From Sphingomonas sp. PL-96 (lineage in GTDB: Bacteria > Pseudomonadota > Alphaproteobacteria > Sphingomonadales > Sphingomonadaceae), in the NCBI RefSeq assembly GCF_020707215.1, contig NZ_JAJFET010000001.1, positions 558,001-622,000 on the forward strand: 64,000 bases of DNA, in the 5' to 3' direction. Position 1 is the stretch's first letter. Every line of letters starts with the position of its first letter. Of the stretch, positions 26,153 through 35,259 are shown one piece after another. A program made the position numbers and the translations under genes. Under the pieces are notes generated by a model. It did not search any database. It was not told the origin of the DNA and saw nothing but the letters and a program-made list of their open reading frames with translations.

Positions 26153-27396
26153 AGCCGACCGGTCCGATCCCGCCCGCCTTTGCCGGGCAGCAGCGGCTGG
26201 CGATCGGCGGCGAGGATGCCGAGGCACTCGTCGCGCGGGCCGGCGACACGCCGCTGTTCGTCTATGACCTCGGCCTGGTCGCCGACCGCGTCGCTGCCCT
26301 GCGGCGCGCGCTGCCGGCGAAGCTGGGCATCCACTATGCAATCAAAGCGAACCCGCACGCCGATCTGCTCGCCGGCATCGCGTCGCTGGTCGATGGCCTG
26401 GACGTCGCTTCGGGCGGCGAACTGGCGCGCGCGCTGACCGTCAAACCAGCGGCCCAGATCAGCTTCGCCGGCCCCGGCAAGCGCGACGATGAACTCGCCG
26501 CCGCCATCGAGGCCGGCGCGACGCTGAACGCCGAATCCGCAGGCGAGGTCGCACGAGCTCTCGCAGTGGGCGAACGGCTGGGCATCGCCCCCCGGATCGC
26601 GGTGCGGGTGAACCCCGACTTCGAGCTGCGCGGCTCCGGCATGCGGATGGGCGGCCGCGCATCGCCTTTCGGCGTCGATGCCGGGCAGGTGCCGGCGCTG
26701 GTTCGCACCATCCGCGATACAGGCGCGGCTTGGCGCGGCTTTCACATCTTTGCCGGCTCGCAGTCGCTCGACACCGCTGCGATCATCGAGACCCAGGCGG
26801 CGACCGTGGCGCTTGCCGCCCGGCTGGCGGAGGAGGCAGGGGCTGCGCCGCCGCTGGTCAACCTGGGAGGCGGCTTCGGCATCCCGTACTTCGCCGGCGA
26901 TGCGCCCGTCGCCATCGCCGCGATCGGCGAAGCGCTTGGGGAGGCGCTGGCGAACCGCGCGGCGGTGCTCGCCGACAGTCGCTTCGCGATCGAGCTCGGC
27001 CGCTGGCTGGTGGGGGAGGCGGGGGTGTACCTGACCCGCGTGGTCGACGTGAAGGACAGCGGCGGCGAGCGTTTCGTCGTCGTCGATGGCGGCCTGCACC
27101 ACCAGCTTGCGGCAAGCGGCAATTTCGGCACGGTCGTACGCCGCAACTACCCCCTCGCGATCGCCGCGCGCATGGGCGAGCCGGCGACGCAGACCGCCTC
27201 GGTCGTTGGTTGCCTGTGCACCCCGCTCGACCGGCTGGGCGACAAGGTTGCACTGCCGCAGGTTGCCGTCGGCGATCTCGTCGCCGTGTTCCTCGCCGGT
27301 GCGTATGGCGCGAGTGCCAGCCCAACGAGCTTCCTCGGCCACCCGCCTGCGCGCGAACTGGTGGTGAATGGAACCGCCAGCCACGGAAGCCGTTGA
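26149..27396 (+). CDS. Exosortase A system-associated PLP-dependent decarboxylase
   Basis: 415 residues, alanine-racemase-fold (type III) decarboxylase related to LysA. HYAIKANPHADLL (about 63-75) holds the Lys that forms the PLP aldimine. NLGGGFGIPY (about 237-246) binds the phosphate, and ELGRWLVGEAG and the later GCLCTPLD close the active site. It should decarboxylate an amino acid such as diaminopimelate or a relative, possibly providing a substrate or modification for the exopolysaccharide. The ATG overlaps the upstream stop. Confidence 0.88.
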   Translation: MKPTGPIPPAFAGQQRLAIGGEDAEALVARAGDTPLFVYDLGLVADRVAALRRALPAKLGIHYAIKANPHADLLAGIASLVDGLDVASGGELARALTVKPAAQISFAGPGKRDDELAAAIEAGATLNAESAGEVARALAVGERLGIAPRIAVRVNPDFELRGSGMRMGGRASPFGVDAGQVPALVRTIRDTGAAWRGFHIFAGSQSLDTAAIIETQAATVALAARLAEEAGAAPPLVNLGGGFGIPYFAGDAPVAIAAIGEALGEALANRAAVLADSRFAIELGRWLVGEAGVYLTRVVDVKDSGGERFVVVDGGLHHQLAASGNFGTVVRRNYPLAIAARMGEPATQTASVVGCLCTPLDRLGDKVALPQVAVGDLVAVFLAGAYGASASPTSFLGHPPARELVVNGTASHGSR

Positions 27397-27581
27397 CGCG
27401 CTTCCCAACGGCCGGAGGGGGCGGGAAGGGCGCGCGACCCTCGGGAGGCTTCCCGATATGGTACGCTGGCCGGCACCAGACCCGTGTTTCCATCTAACCC
27501 TATCTTTACCCGGCCGGGTATAGGGCACCAACGATCCTGCACCCCGAGGGCGGCGGCGGATGACTGAGCGAAGGGTTTGAT
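27397..27581 (+). promoter_or_regulatory. Intergenic control region before the exopolysaccharide export genes
   Basis: 185 bases with no gene. TACCCGGCCGGGTA at 27507-27520 is a perfect 14-base palindrome, flanked by CCCTAT (27498-27503) and ATAGGG (27520-27525). It resembles an operator for a dimeric regulator, about 60 bases before the next start. It may separate the biosynthetic pair from the export/kinase operon. Confidence 0.4.
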
Positions 27582-28220
27582 ATGCGCGTGTACAGCTTTC
27601 CGGTCGCAGCCGGTGTCGCAGCGGTTGCGGCAATGCTGCTGGGCGGATGCACCGCGACCCGGCCTGAGCTGCCCGCCGCTCCCTTTGTCACCGCCCAGGA
27701 AAAGCCGGGCGAAGACTATGTCATCGGCCCGCTCGACCAGCTCAACGTCTTCGTGTGGCGCAATCCAGAACTGTCGGCCAAGGTGCAGGTGCGCCCCGAC
27801 GGCCGCATCACGACCCCGCTGATCAGCGACATGCCTGCCGTCGGCAAGACCCCGGCGATGCTGGCCGAGGACATGAAGCTGGCGCTTGGCGAATATATCC
27901 AGGATCCGCTGGTTTCGGTGATCGTGGAGAATTTCTCCGGCACCTACAGCCAGCAGGTGCGCGTGGTGGGCGCGACCGAGAAGCCCGCTTCGCTGCCGTT
28001 TCGCGCCAACATGACGCTGCTCGACGCGATGATCGCAGTGGGCGGAGTCAATGAATTTGCCGCCGGCAATCGCGCGCGGCTGGTGCGCTTCGATCGCGAG
28101 ACGGGCAAGCAGCAGGAATATGGCCTGCGGATCGCCAGCCTGCTCAAGGATGGGGACACCTCCGCCAACGTGCGTCTCGCGCCCGGCGATGTGATCATCA
28201 TCCCCGAGAGCATGTTCTAA
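27582..28220 (+). CDS. XrtA-system polysaccharide export lipoprotein (Wza/EpsE-like)
   Basis: 212 residues. The signal peptide ends in LLGGC (Cys23), marking an outer-membrane lipoprotein. YVIGPLDQLNVFVWRNPELS (about 47-66) is the start of the polysaccharide export (Poly_export) domain. A SLBB-like domain with VRVVGATEKPASLPF (about 127-141) follows. It is expected to form the outer-membrane/periplasmic channel for the exopolysaccharide, with the chain-length protein encoded nine bases downstream. The length fits the short PEP-CTERM-associated form of Wza. Confidence 0.9.
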   Translation: MRVYSFPVAAGVAAVAAMLLGGCTATRPELPAAPFVTAQEKPGEDYVIGPLDQLNVFVWRNPELSAKVQVRPDGRITTPLISDMPAVGKTPAMLAEDMKLALGEYIQDPLVSVIVENFSGTYSQQVRVVGATEKPASLPFRANMTLLDAMIAVGGVNEFAAGNRARLVRFDRETGKQQEYGLRIASLLKDGDTSANVRLAPGDVIIIPESMF

Positions 28221-28229
28221 GGGCGACTG

Positions 28230-29756
28230 GTGGACGGTCTTCTCGACGAATTGCGGGTCGCGGCCCACATGGTCTGGCTCCGGCGCTGGATCGCGCTGGG
28301 GGTCGCGTGGGCGATCTGCCTGATCGGCTGGCTTGCCGTGTCGCAGATCCCGAACCGCTACACCTCCACCGCGCGCCTGTCGGTGGAACTGCGCTCGATC
28401 CTGCCGGCGACGTCCGCGACCGGCGGCGTGCAGACGCAGCAGGCCAGCGATATCGACCGCGTCCGCCAGACCCTGGCCTCTGCCTACAACCTCGACAAGG
28501 TGGTGCGCGGCACCAGCCTTGCGACGACGGTCTCCAGCGACCGGGATGTCGCGGACCGGATCGCCATGTTGCAGCAGGCGATCCGCATCGTCGCGCAGCA
28601 GGACAATCTGTTCGAGATTTCGGCCACCCTGGACGACCCCAAGGTCGCGCGTGAAGTCGTGCAGAAGCTCATCGACCTGTTCGTGGAAGACAATCTCGCC
28701 AGCAGTCGCGATGCTACCAGCCAGTCGCTGCGGTTCCTCGACCAGCAGCTTGCTGCCCGCCAGCAGCAGATCGCCCAGGCGGATGCGAAGCGCCAGGCGT
28801 TCCAGGCGCAGTATCTCAGCATGCTGCCGGGCACCGGCTCCCTCGACGAGCGAATGAGCCAGGCGCGCGACCAGCTTGCCCAGATCGACGGCGACCTTGC
28901 GTCCGCCAACAGCAGCCTGTCGACGATCGACGGCCAGCTCGCCGGTACGGCCGCGACGACGGCTGGCGACGCCGGCACCGCCACCGCCGGGCCGGCGCGG
29001 GCGCGCGTGGCGGCAATCGAAGGTCAGCTGGCGGAGGGCCGCGGCCGCGGCTGGACCGACCAGCATCCCGACATGATCGCGCTCAAGCGCCAGCTTGCGG
29101 TCGCCCGCGCGGCTGCCCGCAACGAGCCGGTGACGCGCAGCGGCGGGAGCGCCGCCCAGAATAACCCGCTCTACCTTCAGCTTCAGTCGATGCGGACCGA
29201 GCGCGCCGCGCGGGTGGCCGAGCTTGCCCAGCGCAAGGGCCAGCTCGAGGCGCAGCTCGCCGGGCTGCAGAACAAGATGGCGCGCGATCCCGCGGCTGCC
29301 GCCGAACAGGCGCAGCTTGATCAGGACATTGCGGCCATGAAGACGCAGTATGACCAGCTGCTCACCGATCGCGAGCAGGTGCGGTTGCGCCGTCAGGTCC
29401 AGAACGAGACGGATGCGGTGAAGTTCAGCCTGATCGACCCGCCCAGTCAGTCGAGCGTGCCGGCATCGCCCAATCGCCCGCTGCTGCTGCTGGCGGTCCT
29501 GGTCGCAGGCATCGGCGGCGGGATCGCCACAGCCTTTGCCCTTGGTAAGCTGCGTTCCGGCTTCTCCACCGCGCCCCGGTTGGAGCGTGCGAGCAGCATG
29601 CCGGTGATCGGCTCGATCGGCGCGGTCGTGACGGAGGCGCAGCAGCAGCTGCGCCAGCGCCGCTTGAAGCTGTTTACGGGCGCGACCGCGGCGCTCGGTG
29701 TCGCCTTTGTCGCGTTGATGGGCGTCGAATTCGTGATGCGGGGGCTGGCAGCGTGA
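28230..29756 (+). CDS. XrtA-system polysaccharide chain-length determinant (Wzz-like)
   Basis: 508 residues. Transmembrane helices at about 23-42 and 400-420 flank a long periplasmic part rich in Gln and Ala, with predicted coiled coils at about 160-240 and 320-385. A further hydrophobic segment lies at about 480-500. IPNRYTSTARL (about 45-55) is the Wzz N-terminal signature. Such co-polymerases set glycan length and dock the tyrosine kinase encoded next. The GTG at 28230 is the only start that keeps the first helix. The kinase start overlaps its stop. Confidence 0.9.
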   Translation: MDGLLDELRVAAHMVWLRRWIALGVAWAICLIGWLAVSQIPNRYTSTARLSVELRSILPATSATGGVQTQQASDIDRVRQTLASAYNLDKVVRGTSLATTVSSDRDVADRIAMLQQAIRIVAQQDNLFEISATLDDPKVAREVVQKLIDLFVEDNLASSRDATSQSLRFLDQQLAARQQQIAQADAKRQAFQAQYLSMLPGTGSLDERMSQARDQLAQIDGDLASANSSLSTIDGQLAGTAATTAGDAGTATAGPARARVAAIEGQLAEGRGRGWTDQHPDMIALKRQLAVARAAARNEPVTRSGGSAAQNNPLYLQLQSMRTERAARVAELAQRKGQLEAQLAGLQNKMARDPAAAAEQAQLDQDIAAMKTQYDQLLTDREQVRLRRQVQNETDAVKFSLIDPPSQSSVPASPNRPLLLLAVLVAGIGGGIATAFALGKLRSGFSTAPRLERASSMPVIGSIGAVVTEAQQQLRQRRLKLFTGATAALGVAFVALMGVEFVMRGLAA

Positions 29757-30649
29757 GCGGAGACCCGATCGACAGCCCGCCGCGGCGCCGCCACAGCGGT
29801 TCGCTGCTGGAACGCGCGGTCGAGCGCTATGGCTTCCAGCCGGGCGCCGGCTTGCGTCCGGCCGGACCCGTAGGCGTTTCGTCGGCGCCCGTGCCCGACC
29901 CTGCGCCCGCACCGCCCTCGCGTCCGCCGGAGCCGATCGATCGCGAGCGGCTGGCCGAGCGTGGCATGCTGGTGCCGGGTGGTCCGGTCTCGGCACTCGC
30001 CGAAGAGTTCCGCATGGTGAAGCGCCAGCTGCTGATCACCGCGCGGGAGGGCGATGCGCCGCGCCCGCGCAGCGTGCTGGTGTGTTCCGCCCAGCCCGAT
30101 GAGGGCAAGACATTCTGCGCGGTCAATCTCGCGCTGTCGCTGGCGGCCGAGCGCGACATCGAAGTGCTCTTGGTCGACGCCGATTTCGCCAAGCCGGACG
30201 TTCCCGACGTGCTGGGCATTTCCGCCGGGCCGGGGCTCCTCGACGCGCTTGCCGACCCGACGATTGATGTCGAACGCTGCATCATCCCGACCGACGTGCC
30301 GCACCTGTCGGTGCTGCCCGCGGGTGCGCGCAGCGACAGCGATACCGAGCTGCTGGCAAGCGATCGTGCCCATGCCCTGCTCCAGCGGCTGGAGCAGGCA
30401 CATCCCCGGCGGCTGATGGTGTTCGATTCCGCCCCCGTGCTCGCCGCCTCCACAGCGGCCGCGCTGGCCGAACATGTCGGCCAGGTGCTGGTGGTCGTGC
30501 GTGCCGACCGGACGAGCGAGAGCGACCTGCGCGAGGCCGTGGCACTGCTTGATGGCTGCGACACCGTGCAGCTGCTCCTCAACGCCGTCTCGCTCCAGCC
30601 ACGCGGCCGCCGCTTCGGCAGCTATTACGAAGCGGGGGACGACGCGTGA
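29753..30649 (+). CDS. XrtA-associated tyrosine autokinase (BY-kinase)
   Basis: 298 residues, a ParA/MinD-fold bacterial tyrosine kinase. The Walker A stretch SAQPDEGKT (about 112-120) and the A' motif VLLVDAD (about 138-144) are clear, and LMVFDSAP (about 222-229) is Walker B. The usual C-terminal Tyr cluster is reduced to two Tyr (GSYYEAG). The first 60 residues are Pro-rich and probably flexible. It likely regulates export through the Wzz-like partner. The GTG start overlaps the upstream TGA. Confidence 0.9.
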   Translation: MSGDPIDSPPRRRHSGSLLERAVERYGFQPGAGLRPAGPVGVSSAPVPDPAPAPPSRPPEPIDRERLAERGMLVPGGPVSALAEEFRMVKRQLLITAREGDAPRPRSVLVCSAQPDEGKTFCAVNLALSLAAERDIEVLLVDADFAKPDVPDVLGISAGPGLLDALADPTIDVERCIIPTDVPHLSVLPAGARSDSDTELLASDRAHALLQRLEQAHPRRLMVFDSAPVLAASTAAALAEHVGQVLVVVRADRTSESDLREAVALLDGCDTVQLLLNAVSLQPRGRRFGSYYEAGDDA

Positions 30650-32259
30650 GCCGCCCCTGGCTGCTGCCGGGCGCGGGCCTGCTGGTTCTTGCGATGGCCG
30701 CCCCAGCGCAGGCACAGGGCCGCCGGGTTGAGGTGTCGCCCTATATCGAGGTCGGCCAGGCGCTGGTCGCCGATCTCACCAACGATGACGTGCTCACCTA
30801 TACGCAGCTGACGGCCGGGGTGAACGCGGCGGTCCGCTCGCGCCGGGTGCAGGTGCAGCTGAGCTACCAGTATCAGCGCTACATCGCCTGGGAAGACGAT
30901 GTCGGGGACGCGGACGTCCATTCCGGGCTTGCTCGCGCCGATGTGCAGCTCACGCGCGCCATTTCGCTGGAAGGCGGTGCGCTCGCGACCCGCACGCGCG
31001 GGGGCATCGGCGCCCCTGCCTATGCCGGCGGCTTCGGCGGCAGCAGCACCCAGATCTACTCGGCCTTCGGCGGGCCGACGCTTTCCACCCACGCCGGGCC
31101 GGTCGCGGTCAACGCGGCCTATCGGCTGGGCTATACCAAGGTCGAGACGCCGGACCTGCTCCGCGACAACGCCGGCAACGGCCTCGACTATTATGGCGAT
31201 TCCACCAGCCATCAGCTGACGGGAAGTCTGGCGACCCGGCCGGGAACCGTCCTGCCGGTGGGGCTCACTCTGTCGGGCGGTCTGGTGCGCGAGGATACCA
31301 GCCAGCTCGACCAGTTCTACGAGGGCAAGTTCCTGCGTCTGGATGCCCTGATGCCGGTGAGCCGTGAGCTTGCGGTGGTCGGCGGCATCGGCTGGGAGAA
31401 GATCAAGGTCGGCCAGCGCGATCCGCTGCTCGATGCAGACGGGTTCCCGGTGCTCGACGGCTCCGGCCGCTATGTCACCGACCCGGACTCGCCGATCCGG
31501 CTCGCCTATGACATCGACGGGGTGATCTGGGACGCGGGCGTGGTGTGGCATCCGAGCCCCCGGTTCCAGCTCGAAGCGCGGATCGGCCAGCGCTACGGCA
31601 GCATGATCTACACGGGGTCGCTGACGTGGCAGACCGGCCCCGACGCGGGGCTCCAGCTGCGCGTCTATGACACGGTCACCACTTTTGGTCAGCAGCTGAC
31701 CGGTGGGCTCGCGTCGTTGCCGACCAGCTTCTACAACGGCGGCACCGATCCGTTTGGCAATCGCTACAGCGGCTGCGTGTTCGGCGGTGGCACCGGGGAG
31801 GGTGGCGCGACGCAGCCCGGCGCCTGCCTGACCCCCGCCCTCCAGTCGATCTCCACCGCCGTCTACCGCGCGCGGGGCGTGGACGCGGTCTATGCGGTCA
31901 GCCGCGGCAACACCCGCCTGGGCGTCGGCGCCGGCTACACCAATCGCCACTATTTCCTGCCGGAAGTGCCGGGGGCCGAGCTGTACCGCAGCAACGATGA
32001 GAGCGTCTACGCGCAGGCCTTTGCCCAGCGCGCGCTGGATTCCCGCTCGGGCGTAACCGCGGACGTCTACGCCAACTACTACACCAGCGGGCTGCAGGGC
32101 TCGCTCGACAGCTGGGGCGGGGGCGTGCAGGGCGCCTATTACCGCAGCTTCGGCCGGGCCTATGGCAGCTTCTCCGCCGGGCTGTACACCTATGATGCCG
32201 AACAGAGCGAAAGCGCCTGGATTGCCCAGGCACTGCTCGCCTTCGGCTACCGCTTCTGA
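30646..32259 (+). CDS. PEP-CTERM/XrtA-system outer-membrane beta-barrel protein
   Basis: 537 residues. A signal peptide ends at about AQAQ (22-25). The mature protein is made of alternating amphipathic strands with many Tyr, ending in AFGYRF, the C-terminal aromatic of outer-membrane barrels. It matches the outer-membrane protein found in PEP-CTERM loci between the kinase and the ATPase. It could form the outer-membrane conduit for the exopolysaccharide. The GTG start overlaps the kinase stop. Confidence 0.85.
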   Translation: MSRPWLLPGAGLLVLAMAAPAQAQGRRVEVSPYIEVGQALVADLTNDDVLTYTQLTAGVNAAVRSRRVQVQLSYQYQRYIAWEDDVGDADVHSGLARADVQLTRAISLEGGALATRTRGGIGAPAYAGGFGGSSTQIYSAFGGPTLSTHAGPVAVNAAYRLGYTKVETPDLLRDNAGNGLDYYGDSTSHQLTGSLATRPGTVLPVGLTLSGGLVREDTSQLDQFYEGKFLRLDALMPVSRELAVVGGIGWEKIKVGQRDPLLDADGFPVLDGSGRYVTDPDSPIRLAYDIDGVIWDAGVVWHPSPRFQLEARIGQRYGSMIYTGSLTWQTGPDAGLQLRVYDTVTTFGQQLTGGLASLPTSFYNGGTDPFGNRYSGCVFGGGTGEGGATQPGACLTPALQSISTAVYRARGVDAVYAVSRGNTRLGVGAGYTNRHYFLPEVPGAELYRSNDESVYAQAFAQRALDSRSGVTADVYANYYTSGLQGSLDSWGGGVQGAYYRSFGRAYGSFSAGLYTYDAEQSESAWIAQALLAFGYRF

Positions 32260-32272
32260 GGAGGCCGGGACG

Positions 32273-33346
32273 ATGTACGACGACTTCTACGGCCTTTCGG
32301 GCAAGCCGTTCCAGCTCACGCCCGACCCGGCGTTCTGGTACGACACGGGCACCCATCGCAAGGCAATGGCCTATCTAACCTATGGCCTGAGCGAGGGTGA
32401 AGGCTTTATCGTCATCACCGGCGATCCGGGGGCGGGCAAGACGACGCTGCTCGGCCATGTCCTTTCCACCATCGACCCGGCGCGCCTGAACGTCATCCGC
32501 CTCGTCACCACTCAGCTGGAGCCCGAGGACCTGTTGCAGGTCATCGCCAATGGCCTCGGCACCGACGCGACCGGCCTGTCAAAGGCGCAGCTGCTGTCCG
32601 CGATCGAACGCGGCCTGCACGCCGTCGCCCGCGCCGGCCGCCGCACGCTGCTGGTGGTGGACGAGGCGCAGTCGCTGCCGCTCTCCGCGCTCGAAGAGCT
32701 GCGCATGCTCTCCAACTTCCAGGCGGGCGGCCATGCGCTGCTGCAGATCTTCCTGCTCGGCCAGCCCGAGTTCCGCGAGCGGCTGCAAGGTTCCGGCCGC
32801 GTCGAGCAGCTGCGCCAGCGCGTGATCGCGATGCACCACCTCGATCCGATGGAGGCGCATGAGGTCGAGCCGTACATCGTCCACCGCCTGTCGCTGGTCG
32901 GCTGGAACGGTCGGCCGGACTTCACGCCGGAGGCGATCGACGCGCTCTACCGCTGGTCCGGGGGCGTTCCCCGCCGCCTGAACCTGCTGATGGGCCGGGT
33001 GCTGTTGCTGGGCGGCGTCGAGGAGATCGAGCGCCTCGACGTGGCCGAGATCGAATCCGTGACGTCCGAACTCGACGACGATGTCGGCGTCCCGGAAGAT
33101 GCGGAGATCACTCCCGCGTACGATGCCGGCCGTACGGTTCGCGGGACGCTGCACGCGGTGCCGCCGGTCACCTTCGGTGTGCAGAGCGCCGAACTTGCCG
33201 CACTCAATGACCGCATCGCGAAGCTGGAGGCGCGGCTTGCCGACCAGGACGAGACGCTGCGACGCGTGCTGATGCTGCTGGTCGACTGGGTCGAGGGCGA
33301 GGAACGTCGCCCGAACCTCGACCGGTTGCGCGGCACCGCCGCCTGA
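32273..33346 (+). CDS. XrtA/PEP-CTERM system-associated ATPase
   Basis: 357 residues, an ExeA-like AAA ATPase. It begins MYDDFYGLSGKPFQLTPDP, the family N-terminus. Walker A is GDPGAGKTT (about 50-58) and Walker B LLVVDEAQ (about 129-136). GVPRRLN marks the sensor 2 region. The last 60 residues are acidic and probably coiled coil (LNDRIAKLEARLADQDE). It may power or regulate export or sorting. The ATG at 32273 follows the barrel gene after 13 bases, with a GAGGAGGCC-type Shine-Dalgarno. Confidence 0.9.
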   Translation: MYDDFYGLSGKPFQLTPDPAFWYDTGTHRKAMAYLTYGLSEGEGFIVITGDPGAGKTTLLGHVLSTIDPARLNVIRLVTTQLEPEDLLQVIANGLGTDATGLSKAQLLSAIERGLHAVARAGRRTLLVVDEAQSLPLSALEELRMLSNFQAGGHALLQIFLLGQPEFRERLQGSGRVEQLRQRVIAMHHLDPMEAHEVEPYIVHRLSLVGWNGRPDFTPEAIDALYRWSGGVPRRLNLLMGRVLLLGGVEEIERLDVAEIESVTSELDDDVGVPEDAEITPAYDAGRTVRGTLHAVPPVTFGVQSAELAALNDRIAKLEARLADQDETLRRVLMLLVDWVEGEERRPNLDRLRGTAA

Positions 33347-33355
33347 GCCTGCCGC

Positions 33356-34195
33356 ATGCGCAACGCCATGTCAGTCGATGTCGAGGACTGGTTCCAGGTC
33401 GGCGCCTTTGAACGGGTGATCGCCCGCGACGACTGGGCGCAGCTGGAAAGCCGGGTGGAGGCGAACACCGACCGCGTGCTGGCGCTGTTTGCCGAGACGG
33501 GTACCACCGCCACCTTCTTCACGCTCGGCTGGGTGGCAGAACGCGCGCCGGCGCTGATCCGCCGGATCGCCGAAGCGGGGCATGAGGTCGCGAGCCACGG
33601 CTGGGATCACCAGCGCGTATTCACCTTCACGCCGGACCAGTTCCGGGCCGACCTTGCCCGCGCTCGGACCGCGCTGGAGGATGCCGGCGGCGTTGCCGTG
33701 ACCGGTTATCGCGCGCCCAGCTTCTCGATCGACGCGCGCACCCCCTGGGCGCACCCGATCCTGGCGGAGGCCGGCTATCGCTACTCGTCCAGCGTCGCGC
33801 CCGTCCGTCACGACCATTACGGCTGGCCGGACGCGCCGCCCCATGTGTTCCGTCCGCTTGCCGACGCCGATCTGGTCGAGTGGCCGATTACCACCGCGCG
33901 CGTGCTTGGGCGGCAGGTGCCGGCAGGCGGCGGTTTCTTCCGCCTGCTGCCGAGCCGGGTCACTGATCGCGCGGTGGCACATGCCAACAGCGCGGACCGT
34001 CGCCCGGCGATGTTCTATTTCCACCCATGGGAGGTCGACCCCGGTCAGCCGCGCGTCGCTCGCGCGCCGCTGCGCTCGCGCGTCCGCCATTATGCGCGGC
34101 TCGCCGCGATGGAGGGCAAGCTGCGTCGGCTGCTTTCCAGCCATGACTGGGGTCGGGCCGACGCAATCGTGGCAGCGGAAGCGCAGCGGGCGTGA
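33356..34195 (+). CDS. XrtA-system polysaccharide deacetylase
   Basis: 279 residues, a NodB-homology (CE4) domain. MSVDVEDWFQVG near the N-terminus carries the catalytic/metal Asp pair, and SHGWDHQRV (about 80-88) provides the metal-binding His pair. GYRAPSFSID (about 120-129) and FHPWEVD complete the signature. It removes N-acetyl groups from the exopolysaccharide or its precursors, in the periplasm or at the inner membrane. No signal peptide is visible. It lies nine bases downstream of the ATPase gene and is overlapped by the FemAB gene. Confidence 0.9.
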   Translation: MRNAMSVDVEDWFQVGAFERVIARDDWAQLESRVEANTDRVLALFAETGTTATFFTLGWVAERAPALIRRIAEAGHEVASHGWDHQRVFTFTPDQFRADLARARTALEDAGGVAVTGYRAPSFSIDARTPWAHPILAEAGYRYSSSVAPVRHDHYGWPDAPPHVFRPLADADLVEWPITTARVLGRQVPAGGGFFRLLPSRVTDRAVAHANSADRRPAMFYFHPWEVDPGQPRVARAPLRSRVRHYARLAAMEGKLRRLLSSHDWGRADAIVAAEAQRA

Positions 34196-35259
34196 CGGAG
34201 CTTCCTGCGGGCCTCACCGTCCGGCCTGCGCGGCTGGACGATGCGGCGGAGGCCGCGCGCGTCGCGGCCTTTGTCGCGGACCAGCCGGAGGGCACGCCCT
34301 TTCACTTGCCCGCCTGGGGGCAGGCGACCGCGCGCGCGACGGGTCAGGCGTTCACCCTGCTGCTGGCCGAGCAGGGCAGGGCACTTGCGGCGGTGCTGCC
34401 GCTCACCACCATTCGCTCGCGCCTGTTCGGCTCGGCGCTGGTGTCCACCGGCTTCGGCGTCGGCGGTGGGCCGCTGGGTGCGACGGGGGCACAGGCCACG
34501 CTGATCCGTCGTGCGCTGGCGATTGCCGAGGCGGACGAAGCGCCGACGCTCGAACTGCGCGGCGGCACGCCTCCGCAAGGGCCGGGTTGGAACCTGCTTG
34601 AGGGCCGTTACCTAGGCTTCGCTCGCTCAATCGCAGCCGATGACGCGGCCGAACTCGCCGCCATCCCGCGCAAGCAGCGCGCCGAGGTGCGCAAGGCGCT
34701 GGCCGCCGACCTGGAAGTCGTCACCGGGCGCAGCACTGGCGACCTCGCCGAGCATTTCGCCGTTTATGGCGAGTCCGTCCGCAACCTTGGCACGCCGGTG
34801 TTTCCGCGGGCGCTGTTCCGAACCGTGCTCGACGCCTTCGGCCCGGAAGGCGCGGACATCCTGACCGTGCGCCACGCCGGCAAGCCGGTCGCGAGCGTGC
34901 TGAGCCTCTACTGGCGCGGCACGGTCTATCCCTATTGGGGCGGCGGCACGCGGGCGGCACGAGCGTTGCGGGCGAACGACGCGATGTACTTCGCGCTCAT
35001 GCGGCATGCGCGCGAGCGGGGATGCACCCGCTTCGACTTCGGCCGCTCCAAGGCCGGCACGGGGCCTGCCGCTTTCAAGAAGAACTGGGGCTTCACGCCC
35101 GAGCCGCTCGGCTATGCGACCTGGACCCGCGATGGCGCCGCGCCGCGCGATGCGAGCCCGCTCAACCCCAAGTACCGGCTCAAGATCGCGGCGTGGCAGC
35201 GCCTGCCGCTGGGCATCGCCAATCGCCTCGGCCCCTGGATCGCGCGCGGGCTCGGCTGA
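34192..35259 (+). CDS. FemAB-like XrtA/PEP-CTERM system protein
   Basis: 355 residues, two GNAT-like halves as in FemA/B peptidyltransferases. In the second half GKPVASVLSLYWRGTVYPYWGGG (segment about 228-250) and FDFGRSKAGTGPAAFKKNWGF-type residues (about 281-300) match the FemAB pattern. Such enzymes transfer an amino acid from aminoacyl-tRNA, and in this locus the product could be added to the polysaccharide or a lipid carrier. The GTG at 34192 overlaps the deacetylase TGA. Confidence 0.87.
   Translation: MTELPAGLTVRPARLDDAAEAARVAAFVADQPEGTPFHLPAWGQATARATGQAFTLLLAEQGRALAAVLPLTTIRSRLFGSALVSTGFGVGGGPLGATGAQATLIRRALAIAEADEAPTLELRGGTPPQGPGWNLLEGRYLGFARSIAADDAAELAAIPRKQRAEVRKALAADLEVVTGRSTGDLAEHFAVYGESVRNLGTPVFPRALFRTVLDAFGPEGADILTVRHAGKPVASVLSLYWRGTVYPYWGGGTRAARALRANDAMYFALMRHARERGCTRFDFGRSKAGTGPAAFKKNWGFTPEPLGYATWTRDGAAPRDASPLNPKYRLKIAAWQRLPLGIANRLGPWIARGLG

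Noticed and set aside
27147..29996. A 949-residue leftward open frame across the decarboxylase, export and chain-length genes
   Set aside because: It crosses three well supported genes on the opposite strand plus an intergenic region, and shows no family resemblance.
34935..35258. An N-terminal extension of the XrtA-locus glycosyltransferase by 108 residues
   Set aside because: The extra codons overlap the FemAB gene in another frame and have no glycosyltransferase features; the ATG at 35259 with a TGATG overlap gives the family start.
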